Positions 1 through 6,034 of a stretch of DNA of 6,034 bases are shown here, one piece after another; position 1 is the stretch's first letter; the number at the start of each line of letters is the position of its first letter. Under the pieces are notes generated by a model. The model had not been told where the DNA came from. It worked only from the letters and a program-made list of their open reading frames with translations, and searched no databases. Position numbers and translations under genes: made by a program. Origin of the DNA: Thermoplasmata archaeon (GTDB lineage: Archaea > Thermoplasmatota > Thermoplasmata > UBA10834). The stretch is from assembly GCA_013331315.1 (NCBI GenBank), contig DUGQ01000108.1, positions 1-6,034 on the forward strand, given 5' to 3'.

Positions 1-14
1 AGGACTTCCTCGCG

Positions 15-314
15 ATGCGGTCAGGGGCTACTCCGAGGGACGTCTACGAGAAGAGGATGCTGGACGTACTGAAGAGGGCGCGTTTCTCGATGATCCATCG
101 CATGGAGCTCAGGGATCTCAGGATTTCGAGGGGGAAGTTGGATTCGATCGAGAACGGCATGATCCCGGATGTCCAATCACTCGCGGAGGTCGCATGCTTC
201 TACGCGGACCTTGCCAGGGATTACTGCAGCGACCCTTCCACGATTTCATACATCGAGGAGATGGCCAAGAACTGCAGGGCGATTCAGTCGCGCCTGCGCC
301 GACCGTCAGAATAG
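15..314 (+). CDS. Small XRE-like helix-turn-helix protein (start uncertain, may extend left)
   Basis: Probable small DNA-binding regulator of 99 residues in the cytoplasm; its target is unknown. Residues 9-22 form a basic helix, 26-34 fit the second HTH helix, and S38-G48 (SRGKLDSIENG) reads as an XRE/Cro recognition helix ending in the typical IENG turn. A following helix around 52-65 matches the usual 'slevllklA' position. The short DYC at 69-71 recalls, from memory, a group of XRE proteins in clostridia and archaea that carry YYC plus a second downstream cysteine; that second cysteine is absent here. The frame is open to the left edge, so the ATG at 15 may be internal. In its favour, AGGA at 1-4 could be part of a ribosome binding site, and the HTH fold is complete from this ATG. 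It ends with TAG, 112 bases before the next gene. The HTH assignment rests on pattern, not on a search. Confidence 0.62.
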   Translation: MRSGATPRDVYEKRMLDVLKRARFSMIHRMELRDLRISRGKLDSIENGMIPDVQSLAEVACFYADLARDYCSDPSTISYIEEMAKNCRAIQSRLRRPSE

Positions 315-426
315 ACGAGGCGTGGCGACCGAGATTGGTGCACAGAGCTCCTTGTCGTAGATTGGTCCCCCTTCGATGGAAAGGCCTATGAGGCGGGACC
401 ATCATAATGTCCGTTGGGTGGAGGAA

Positions 427-714
427 ATGGCGGTATACGCTGTGTTGTCGAAGCTGACGGACGAAGGCCGGAAGACACTGAAGGCGAAGCCCGAGCGGGT
501 CAAGGAAGTGAACGAGGAGATATCGAACATGGGTGCTCGTGTCCTGCACCAGTTTGCGCTCCTTGGCGAGTACGACTTCCTGACGATACTCGAGGCGGAG
601 AACGACGTGGCAATCTCCAAGGTTATGGTCGACCTGGGATCGAGGGGAACGCTGGAGACAAGCACACTACCGGCGATCCCGATCGACGACTTCTTGTCCA
701 GATTCAAAGCCTAG
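427..714 (+). CDS. GYD domain protein (function unknown)
   Basis: A 95-residue protein of the GYD family (Pfam GYD), small cytoplasmic proteins of bacteria and archaea whose biochemical role is not established. The family pattern is visible along the whole length: MAVYAVLSKLTDEG at the start, a PERVKEVN helix, the signature LLGEYDFLTILEA in the middle, then LGSRGTLET and PAIPIDDFL near the end. The length is normal for the family. The frame is open further upstream, with ATGs at 376 and 388 and a GTG at 418, but the family N-terminus begins at the ATG at 427. GGTGGAGG at 417-424 lies just ahead of it, although the GGAGG part is only two bases from the ATG, closer than usual. It follows the HTH gene after 112 bases and could be cotranscribed; no convincing separate promoter is seen. 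It appears intact. Confidence 0.9.
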   Translation: MAVYAVLSKLTDEGRKTLKAKPERVKEVNEEISNMGARVLHQFALLGEYDFLTILEAENDVAISKVMVDLGSRGTLETSTLPAIPIDDFLSRFKA

Positions 715-923
715 GTTCCTTCAGGCTTCGATGATCTAGGGGGTATTCTCCCAGAGCGAGGGGTAGCATTGGCGCTATCCTGAGACCCTGATTCCTTCTT
801 CCATCAGAGGACATCGAACGCAATTCCGCACCGTCAGATTCGGGGGACCTTCCGGACTCGAATTGAAAGACATTCAAATAGGGCCTCATCCAAATGGCAA
901 GTACCGAATTTCATTCCGGTGGA

Positions 924-934
924 TTATAGATATA
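924..934 (+). promoter_or_regulatory. Candidate archaeal TATA box
   Basis: TTATAGATATA is the clearest A/T-rich, TATA-like element in the region. By the usual archaeal spacing of about 25 bases, transcription would begin near 953-957, giving a leader of roughly 30 bases that contains the ribosome binding site. It is flanked by an ATTCCGG word on the left (913-919) and CGGAAAT on the right (938-944). The assignment is by pattern and position only. Confidence 0.5.
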
Positions 935-971
935 CTTCGGAAATCATCTAATTCTACACGAACGAGAATTC

Positions 972-980
972 GGAGGGAGG
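972..980 (+). promoter_or_regulatory. Ribosome binding site deciding the TTG start at 985
   Basis: GGAGGGAGG contains two overlapping GGAGG cores, complementary to the CCUCC at the 3' end of 16S rRNA. The spacings to TTG at 985 are eight and four bases, and the first is ideal. The frame has a TAA at 949-951 and no ATG or GTG between that stop and 985. TTG is therefore the best supported start; the first in-frame GTG is at 1048 and the first ATG at 1099. Confidence 0.75.
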
Positions 981-984
981 ATCA

Positions 985-3900
985 TTGTCTACTAACAGTG
1001 CTGATGCTGAAGAGCCTTCGCCGGCTGAGAGCCTCGAACCTGAGCGTGTGGAGTCGATTTCGCCGAAGACGCAGGGTCAGAAGAGGAAGCTGTGGGTAAT
1101 GCTCGTCGCGGTCATTGTCGTGGCCGCGCTGATAGGGAGCGTCGCCTACGTGCTCCTCTCTGGGAAGGACTTGGGGGTCAAGATGCTCCCCGAGACGATT
1201 TCAGATCTGCCCGCAGGCGGGTCTCAGGCGCTGTCCGTCGAGGTGACGTGGGGCTCAGACGTAGTCACGGCGGACGACGGCGTTTCATACTCGTGGTCGG
1301 TCACCCCTTCTGACTTGGGAATCTTCAACTACGCCGCGAGGTCGAGCGTCACTTTCTACGCAGGCATTGAGGGTGGTAGCGGGACGATAGAGTGCGAGGT
1401 CACCTACAAGGGTGAGACTGCGAAGGCGTCAGTCGACATAACGGTCGAGCCGCCCTTCTTGGACTCGGTGACGGTCGCCCCTTCGTCCAAGACTCTGTTG
1501 CCCGGCGAGGTGTGGGCCTTCACCGCGGTCGCGGTCGACTCAGTTGGCGACGAGGTTTCCGACGCCACGTTCACCTGGGCCGTCACCGGAATGGGCGCTG
1601 GCGATTACTCGTTGAGCTCGACCACAGGACAGACCGTGACCTTCCAGGCATCCGTGGAGGGAAACGCGAATCTCACCGTGGAGGCGACGAAAGGAAGCAT
1701 AGTGGTCGATGGCTACGCCCTGATCACTGTGACGACCGAGGAATCGGTGAGAACCGTGGACTACTACTGGTACGACCTGTTCGGTCCGCCCCTCGGAGAG
1801 TGGTACGAGTGGCGCGAGAATATAGTCGGCGACGAATGGGCGGTAACCGACACCTATCCGTACGTCTACATGAACTCCGGGCTGCCGCCTGGCAACACGT
1901 GGATATACACTCTGATGCGCCTGAACATCACCGGCAAGAACATGACCGAGTTGAGCATGAACACGAACCCTGAGTTCCTTCCGTACCTCGGAGATGCTAG
2001 GGGCGGTACGGCGGTCATCAACTGGCTGATGGACTACGCGACCTACGATTACTGTGCCGACAGGTTGGGAGCCGGACCGTTGTCCTACTATGACGGATGG
2101 TACGTCAAGCTCAACGGGACCGTGACGATGGACCGAGAGGCCGCGATGGCCGTCCTCGGTGTCACATCCACGCAGTACGATGACTTCGACGCGTGGTGGT
2201 TCTCGAACCGCCAAGACATAGAGGAAGCCTGGTGGGCTTGGCTCGAGTACGAGGCTGGCAACGAGAGGCTTGCTATATTCAACGCATACGAGTACTATCT
2301 GGACCTCTACTACCTCAGCATCGACGCCGAGAAGGTAGGCACGGAAGTGCGCATGACCATTGACACGGTCGGTTGGGGTCTGGAGGCTCTCATGTTCAGA
2401 TGGCTGCGCGATGCATGGATGCCGGTCGAGTACTGGATGGAGGACATGACCCTCGTTGCGACGATAGGCCCTGAGATGGCCGATCTGGAAATCGATGCTG
2501 CGGTGGCGTATGCCGCGTACGCGTACGAGACCACCGAGGAGGCCGAGCCCTGCTGGGCTTGGGAAGGCATGATGGCCGATTATGTCGAGTCCACCCCCGA
2601 TTACCCGATATCGCTCTTTGATCCATATGCGGACTTCACCTACGTCAACTACGCTCCAGGAAGCGCCTGGTACGGTGACGAGATGGATTGGGACTACACC
2701 CCTGGAGCCTGGAACCTGTCCGAGGGGGAGACCCTCGTGCTGGAATGGCCCGCGGGCGACGATCTCCTGTATTTCGCGCACGACGCCGACGGCATAGACG
2801 GAGACCTCGTGCCGGGGACCATCGACTCGACGGCGGCCATGACCGTGGTCTACGCCGAGCCGATGCCGTCTGACTCGTCGACCCACATCTCGATAGATGA
2901 CGACGCACGCACGATAACCTATCTCGGGCCATTCGACATGTGGACCTGGTCCAGGGACCAGACCGCTCACGAGTGGCTCATGGACGAGTGGGACCGCATA
3001 GGACTGTTGCCCTACGGCGCTCCCTACGTCGAGTTCCGGCCCCCCGTGACAGGTCCCCCTTCGTTGGACCTGTTCGTGGAGGATGTGAGAAGCCCGTTGG
3101 AGATAAGCGAGGTCAGTAGCTTCAACGTCACCGTGAGGAACTCCCTTACGGGAGACGTCTACACGGATTACTCGGGCACGGTGACATTCGAGTCGTCAGA
3201 CCTCGCTGCCGTGCTGCCTGAAGACTACACCTTCGTCCCGGCCTCTGACCAGGGAGTGCACACGTTCACGGTGGCCTTCAACACGGTCGACTCGGAGACG
3301 CATCAGGCGACTCACTACCTGACTGCCACTGATACGGTCGATTCGTCGATCTCGGGCACGCAGAGCGGGATCCTCGTCCAGGAGAGCCCGAGCATCTCTT
3401 ACTTCGAAGTCGCCTTCTCTGGCGATGACGTGATCGCCACCGAACCGACCGTCGTCACCGTGACGGCGTACAATCAATGGGACGAGGTATACACTGGCTA
3501 CGACGGCACGGTCACGTTCGACTCCGACGATGTCGGTGCCGACCTGCCGGCGGACACCGCCTTCGAGCCCGCCATGAGCGGCGTGCAGGACTTCGATGTC
3601 ACCTTCAGCACGCCTGGTATGCATTTGGTCAACGTGAGCGATGTTGGCGCTATCGATGCGACCGGTGAAGGCTCGGTCACAGTGCTCGCGGCACCGGAAG
3701 CCGACTACTTCACGCTGACAGGCGTGGACGATCCCGCCGAGGTGAACACTGACCAGACGATGACAGTCACTGTGTACGACCAGTACGATCGTGTCTTCAT
3801 GTCGTATGAGGGCACGGTCACGTTCGAGGCGAACAGGACCGGTGAGGTGATGCTGCCGAGTGACTCGACGTTCTCGCTTGGCGACCCGACTGTGGAGGTG

Positions 3901-6034
3901 ATTATCAACTTCACCGCTGAAGGTTACTTCACGGTGTGGTGCAACGACACGTCCGACTCCGCTATATCCGGCGTTCTCGAGGTATGGATCGTCGGAGAGT
4001 CGCCTGGGCCTGACTACTTCACGGTGACCGGAATCGAGGACATGTGGGAGAACAACCGATCCTCGGTGACCGTAACGATATTCGACCAATACGGCTCCCC
4101 GTTCGAGGACTATCTGGGTGAGGTCACCTTCTCTACGAACGCCTCGGGCATATACGAGCTCCCGTCAGACTATACCTTCACGCCGGTTGACGCCGGAGTC
4201 CACATGTTCCCCGACGCGGTGATGTTCGACGAACCAGGAGTGTTCAACGTGAGCGTCGAGGACAAGTCCGACTCGAGCTGGACCGGTAGCCAGGAATGGA
4301 TAGTCATAGAGGATCTCGTGGCCGACTCGCTAGACCTAACCGGTCCATCGACGGTGACGGAGAACGTGACCTTCGGAGTGACGGTGACCGCGTACCATCA
4401 GTACGGCGAGGTCTTCACGGAGTACGATGGCGAGGTGACCTTCGGGTCCTCCGACACCAGCGTGTACGTGGTGCTTCCTGAGGACTACATGTTCCTGCCT
4501 GGAGACGAAGGCTCCCATGCCTTCTCCGGCCTGTCGCTCTCTCAGACGGGTTCGCAGACGCTCACGGTGGAGGACAAGTCGGATGGCGCGCTCACTGACA
4601 CGATTGACATCGAGGTCACCCCACCCGTGACTTCGTCCGTCACGTACAGGATATACGACATGTTCGAAGAGCCTTGGCACGGGTTCTGGGACTACAGGGT
4701 CGCGAGCGCCACATGGGACACGGAGCGGATTCTGACATCCGACCCCGGAAGCGTCACCTACCTGTACTCGATGAGCGCCAACCCCAACGGGAACAGCGAC
4801 CAAGGGCAGATCTACGCGCCATATAGGTGGAACGTGACTGCGGTCGACGTGGGCTATGTCAACGTCAGCGCTCCCGAGTTCATGCCGATCTTCGGCCCCG
4901 AGATGGTCGGGGCGGAGGCCTCCGTCCACATCAACTTCAACTACATCGACCCGTACGCGGGAGGCTGGTGGGACACCTACTGGATCCCGACCTGGGGCGA
5001 CCACCCCGATTGGCCGGGAGACGACTTCGCGGATGGGACCGACGGCTACTGGATGGCGACACAGTACGATGTGACCCTGAACAGGGAAGCGGCCGAGGAG
5101 TGGCTGAACATGCCGACCTCGGCGACACCTGCCGCTTGGTGGACATCGAACGAAGCCTCCTACGTCACGGCCTGGAGGGATTGGCTGGATGTTGAAGGCA
5201 ACGACAGGCTGGACATATACAACGCCTATGAGTACATCTACCTCGACCTTGGCACCATGATGCGGCTCACCGGAGATGAGTCCACCGTGAATCTGCAGAT
5301 AGCGCACCTTTCTGCGGGCTATGAGATCCTTATGACGAGATGGCTGCTTGAGAGCGGTATATCTCCCCATCAGGCCTACTTCGAGGACTTCAACATGACG
5401 GTGGACTACTCGGAAGACGAGTCGGATGTCATGATGGACACCGTGTGTCAGTGGAGCCTGCACGCCGTGAAGGCGAATGCGAGCGAGGCCGTCACCGGCG
5501 CTCCTGGGGCGTGGGCGTGGGAGGCCACGGGCGCGGACTACCTGCCGGCGACTCAATCGCACCAGGACTCGCAGTTCACCCCGTACTACTACCTGACATA
5601 CCAGAGCTGGAACGCCGGAGACCCCGCTTATTCGACCGAGAGGGATTACGAAGGCACTCCTTGGGCGCTCTCATTGCCGGAATACGCGGAGCTGGTCGTC
5701 GAGCTTCCTCATGGGACGGATATCATCGGCTACTACGGCCAGGCGATGGACAAGAACTCCATCAAGAACGTCTGGGGCGGGGACACGTCAGACTACGACG
5801 TCATACGCTATCTTGGCGAGATGGAGCCGGGGACGAGTGTCCTGAGCGGTCTCCCTGAGGGACAGATCCACTACGACGACGTGGAGAAGATCCTGACGAT
5901 CTCCGGACCGCATGTGTTCGACAACCCCCGCGGAGGGGGATTGCTGTACCATGGAGCCCCGTGGCTGGAGTTCAATGTCACTGAGGTGACTGTACTCGCG
6001 TCGGCCTCGTCAGCTTCCTCAGAAGCCTCGGCTC
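985..6034 (+). CDS. Giant membrane-anchored Ig-repeat surface protein (3' truncated by window)
   Basis: One continuous frame of 1,683 codons, still open at the right edge, probably exported and displayed on the archaeal cell surface. Residues 1-35 are hydrophilic and end in KRK. A single hydrophobic segment at about 36-58 should anchor the protein with its C-terminal bulk outside. Domains in order: two Ig-like domains (65-157, 160-254), Trp-rich module A (257-687), five Ig-like repeats (693-1214), module A' (1219-1664), then a Ser/Ala-rich stretch at the edge. About 19 N-x-S/T sequons, many Asp/Glu, few Lys and only five Cys fit a glycosylated extracellular protein. Start: TTG, preceded by a strong ribosome binding site and an in-frame stop at 949. 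The role (adhesion, S-layer association or ligand binding) is inferred; no catalytic motif is recognised. The C-terminus, possibly with a second anchor, is not visible. It appears to be transcribed from its own promoter. Confidence 0.9.
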   Translation, partial: MSTNSADAEEPSPAESLEPERVESISPKTQGQKRKLWVMLVAVIVVAALIGSVAYVLLSGKDLGVKMLPETISDLPAGGSQALSVEVTWGSDVVTADDGVSYSWSVTPSDLGIFNYAARSSVTFYAGIEGGSGTIECEVTYKGETAKASVDITVEPPFLDSVTVAPSSKTLLPGEVWAFTAVAVDSVGDEVSDATFTWAVTGMGAGDYSLSSTTGQTVTFQASVEGNANLTVEATKGSIVVDGYALITVTTEESVRTVDYYWYDLFGPPLGEWYEWRENIVGDEWAVTDTYPYVYMNSGLPPGNTWIYTLMRLNITGKNMTELSMNTNPEFLPYLGDARGGTAVINWLMDYATYDYCADRLGAGPLSYYDGWYVKLNGTVTMDREAAMAVLGVTSTQYDDFDAWWFSNRQDIEEAWWAWLEYEAGNERLAIFNAYEYYLDLYYLSIDAEKVGTEVRMTIDTVGWGLEALMFRWLRDAWMPVEYWMEDMTLVATIGPEMADLEIDAAVAYAAYAYETTEEAEPCWAWEGMMADYVESTPDYPISLFDPYADFTYVNYAPGSAWYGDEMDWDYTPGAWNLSEGETLVLEWPAGDDLLYFAHDADGIDGDLVPGTIDSTAAMTVVYAEPMPSDSSTHISIDDDARTITYLGPFDMWTWSRDQTAHEWLMDEWDRIGLLPYGAPYVEFRPPVTGPPSLDLFVEDVRSPLEISEVSSFNVTVRNSLTGDVYTDYSGTVTFESSDLAAVLPEDYTFVPASDQGVHTFTVAFNTVDSETHQATHYLTATDTVDSSISGTQSGILVQESPSISYFEVAFSGDDVIATEPTVVTVTAYNQWDEVYTGYDGTVTFDSDDVGADLPADTAFEPAMSGVQDFDVTFSTPGMHLVNVSDVGAIDATGEGSVTVLAAPEADYFTLTGVDDPAEVNTDQTMTVTVYDQYDRVFMSYEGTVTFEANRTGEVMLPSDSTFSLGDPTVEVIINFTAEGYFTVWCNDTSDSAISGVLEVWIVGESPGPDYFTVTGIEDMWENNRSSVTVTIFDQYGSPFEDYLGEVTFSTNASGIYELPSDYTFTPVDAGVHMFPDAVMFDEPGVFNVSVEDKSDSSWTGSQEWIVIEDLVADSLDLTGPSTVTENVTFGVTVTAYHQYGEVFTEYDGEVTFGSSDTSVYVVLPEDYMFLPGDEGSHAFSGLSLSQTGSQTLTVEDKSDGALTDTIDIEVTPPVTSSVTYRIYDMFEEPWHGFWDYRVASATWDTERILTSDPGSVTYLYSMSANPNGNSDQGQIYAPYRWNVTAVDVGYVNVSAPEFMPIFGPEMVGAEASVHINFNYIDPYAGGWWDTYWIPTWGDHPDWPGDDFADGTDGYWMATQYDVTLNREAAEEWLNMPTSATPAAWWTSNEASYVTAWRDWLDVEGNDRLDIYNAYEYIYLDLGTMMRLTGDESTVNLQIAHLSAGYEILMTRWLLESGISPHQAYFEDFNMTVDYSEDESDVMMDTVCQWSLHAVKANASEAVTGAPGAWAWEATGADYLPATQSHQDSQFTPYYYLTYQSWNAGDPAYSTERDYEGTPWALSLPEYAELVVELPHGTDIIGYYGQAMDKNSIKNVWGGDTSDYDVIRYLGEMEPGTSVLSGLPEGQIHYDDVEKILTISGPHVFDNPRGGGLLYHGAPWLEFNVTEVTVLASASSASSEASA
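1090..1158 (+). other. N-terminal membrane anchor / uncleaved signal of the giant protein
   Basis: Residues 36-58 form a run rich in Val, Ala, Leu and Ile, from LWVMLV to YVLL. It is preceded directly by the basic cluster KRK at 33-35 and by an acidic, Pro/Ser-rich N-terminus. By the positive-inside rule the N-terminus stays in the cytoplasm and the remainder is exported. A Ser-Gly-Lys follows the segment, and no clear signal peptidase or lipobox cysteine site is seen, so I favour an uncleaved anchor. Cleavage cannot be excluded. Confidence 0.8.
1177..1746 (+). repeat. Two N-terminal Ig-like domains of the giant protein
   Basis: Residues 65-157 and 160-254 are two related beta-rich domains of about 95 residues. 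Both carry a [YF][ST]W[SA]VT strand (residues 105-110 in the first), then a V-T-F strand, and end in a T/S-V-D-I-T-V-E-like last strand. The second opens with SVTVAPSSKTLLPGE, a wording typical of bacterial Ig-like (Big) domains in surface proteins. They probably form a stalk between the membrane anchor and module A. The exact subfamily (Big or PKD-like) cannot be fixed by eye. Confidence 0.65.
1753..3045 (+). repeat. Trp-rich module A (first copy of a ~440-residue duplicated domain)
   Basis: Residues 257-687 form a large extracellular module I do not recognise. It is strikingly aromatic, with 26 Trp in 431 residues, and very acidic, with only three Lys. A segment around 413-475 looks helical and carries AWWAWL, GNERLAIFNAYEY (425-437) and LMFRWL (469-474). 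The module closes with GAPYVEF (678-684). All these elements recur in the same order, offset by about 980 residues, in the second copy at 1219-1664. Sequons such as NIT, NMT and NGT suggest glycosylation. No catalytic signature is visible; ligand binding is possible but unproven. Confidence 0.75.
3061..4626 (+). repeat. Array of five Ig-like repeats in the giant protein
   Basis: Residues 693-802, 803-904, 905-1009, 1010-1111 and 1112-1214 are five copies of an Ig-like fold. Each copy follows the order V-T-V-x-[AY]-x-Q-[YW] (diverged in repeat 1), then Y-x-G-[TE]-V-T-F, then L-P-x-D-x-x-F, then (usually) G-V-H-x-F and a closing D-x-[SV]-D strand. The G-[TE]-V-T-F motif begins at residues 731, 841, 943, 1045 and 1149, a period of 110, 102, 102 and 104. 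This type is widespread in invasin- or filamin-like repeats of prokaryotic surface proteins and likely acts as a spacer rod between modules A and A'. A 17-base exact match between repeats 2 and 3 (3505-3521 and 3811-3827) shows DNA-level similarity. Confidence 0.85.
4639..5976 (+). repeat. Trp-rich module A' (second copy of the duplicated domain)
   Basis: Residues 1219-1664 repeat module A at the protein level. Matching landmarks include VTYRIYDMF at the start (DYYWYDLF in A), TLNREAA (TMDREAA), AWW, GNDRLDIYNAYEY at 1405-1417, LMTRWL at 1449-1454, WAWEA and GAPWLEF at 1657-1663. Trp is again high, 23 of 446 residues, against six in the 522 residues of the Ig array. The copies have diverged strongly: the first third aligns poorly, and A' has an extra Trp-rich stretch around residues 1327-1344. 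In A' the GNDRLD segment resembles a degenerate EF-hand loop; A lacks those acidic positions. The function is unknown. Confidence 0.75.

Larger units (their letters stand above)
715..984 (+). other. Intergenic region upstream of the giant surface-protein gene
   Basis: This stretch of 270 bases holds no gene I can support. An imperfect stem-loop (TCTAGGG at 735-741 against CCCAGA at 750-755, with one A-A mismatch) lies about 20 bases after the GYD stop codon but has no T-rich tail. A short inverted repeat, ATTCG at 838-842 and CGAAT at 859-863, follows. The right third is more A/T-rich and contains a TATA-like element and a strong ribosome binding site for the gene at 985. ATTCCGG-like words recur through the region at 823-828, 850-855, 904-909, 913-919 and 938-944. 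A frame starting with TTG at 863 is open here but continues only as an out-of-frame shadow of the large gene, so it is not called. Confidence 0.7.

Noticed and set aside
376..426. Upstream extension of the GYD protein to the ATG at 376
   Set aside because: The extra 17 residues fall outside the family pattern, and no ribosome binding site precedes 376; the conserved N-terminus begins at 427.
118..549. Minus-strand frame of 143 codons across the HTH and GYD genes
   Set aside because: It spans two convincing plus-strand genes and their gap, and its translation has no family pattern.
735..755. Stem-loop after the GYD gene as an intrinsic terminator
   Set aside because: The stem is short with a mismatch and lacks a T-run; archaeal termination depends mainly on T-rich tracts, so it is noted only within the intergenic entry.
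863..1099. Plus-strand frame of 78 codons starting with TTG at 863
   Set aside because: After 985 it is only an out-of-frame reading of the large gene, ending in an Arg-rich run. Upstream it overlaps the promoter, and no ribosome binding site precedes it.
1540..2970. Minus-strand open frame of 476 codons opposite the giant gene
   Set aside because: It is the reverse complement of a GC-rich Asp/Val/Thr-rich coding strand, which avoids antisense stops. Its product is a Val/His/Arg-rich string without domain patterns, while the plus-strand frame shows clear repeats, a membrane anchor and homologous modules.
3196..4089. Minus-strand open frame of 297 codons
   Set aside because: It mirrors the Ig repeats on the other strand; its internal similarity is explained by the plus-strand repeat, and no independent start signal or domain is seen.
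4336..5562. Minus-strand open frame of 408 codons
   Set aside because: Same shadow effect: it lies opposite module A' and the last Ig repeat, has an Arg/His/Val-rich composition, and shows no recognisable family pattern.

Overview
This GC-rich window most likely comes from an archaeon, probably a euryarchaeote related to the Thermoplasmatota. The clues are frequent AGG arginine and ATA isoleucine codons, an A/T-rich TATA-like element and a strong Shine-Dalgarno stretch before the main gene, a GYD-domain protein, and a very long, acidic, sequon-rich surface protein. The lineage is inferred from style and domain content, and a bacterial source cannot be excluded from the sequence alone. No tRNA, rRNA, CRISPR array, insertion sequence or attachment site was seen.

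Layout, all on the plus strand. Positions 15-314 encode a small protein with an XRE-like helix-turn-helix core; its frame is open at the left edge. Positions 427-714 encode a 95-residue GYD-family protein of unknown function. Positions 715-984 are non-coding and hold the likely promoter and ribosome binding site of the next gene, plus several ATTCCGG-like words. From 985 to the right edge runs one uninterrupted reading frame of at least 1,683 codons that appears to start with TTG. Its first in-frame ATG lies inside the membrane segment, so an ATG-only search would miss or truncate it.

The giant protein is the centre of interest. It has a short charged N-terminus, one membrane anchor, two Ig-like domains, a 431-residue Trp-rich module (A), five Ig-like repeats at a 102-110 residue period, and a diverged second copy of the Trp-rich module (A', 446 residues). 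It then enters a Ser/Ala-rich stretch cut by the window edge. About 19 N-glycosylation sequons and five cysteines fit an extracellular, glycosylated protein of the archaeal envelope. I could not assign the A module to a named family; the A-(Ig)5-A' arrangement is the strongest candidate for something undescribed.

The two small genes encode likely cytoplasmic proteins, and nothing links them functionally to the surface protein, which has its own promoter-like region. The HTH protein could be a local regulator, but this is only a positional guess.
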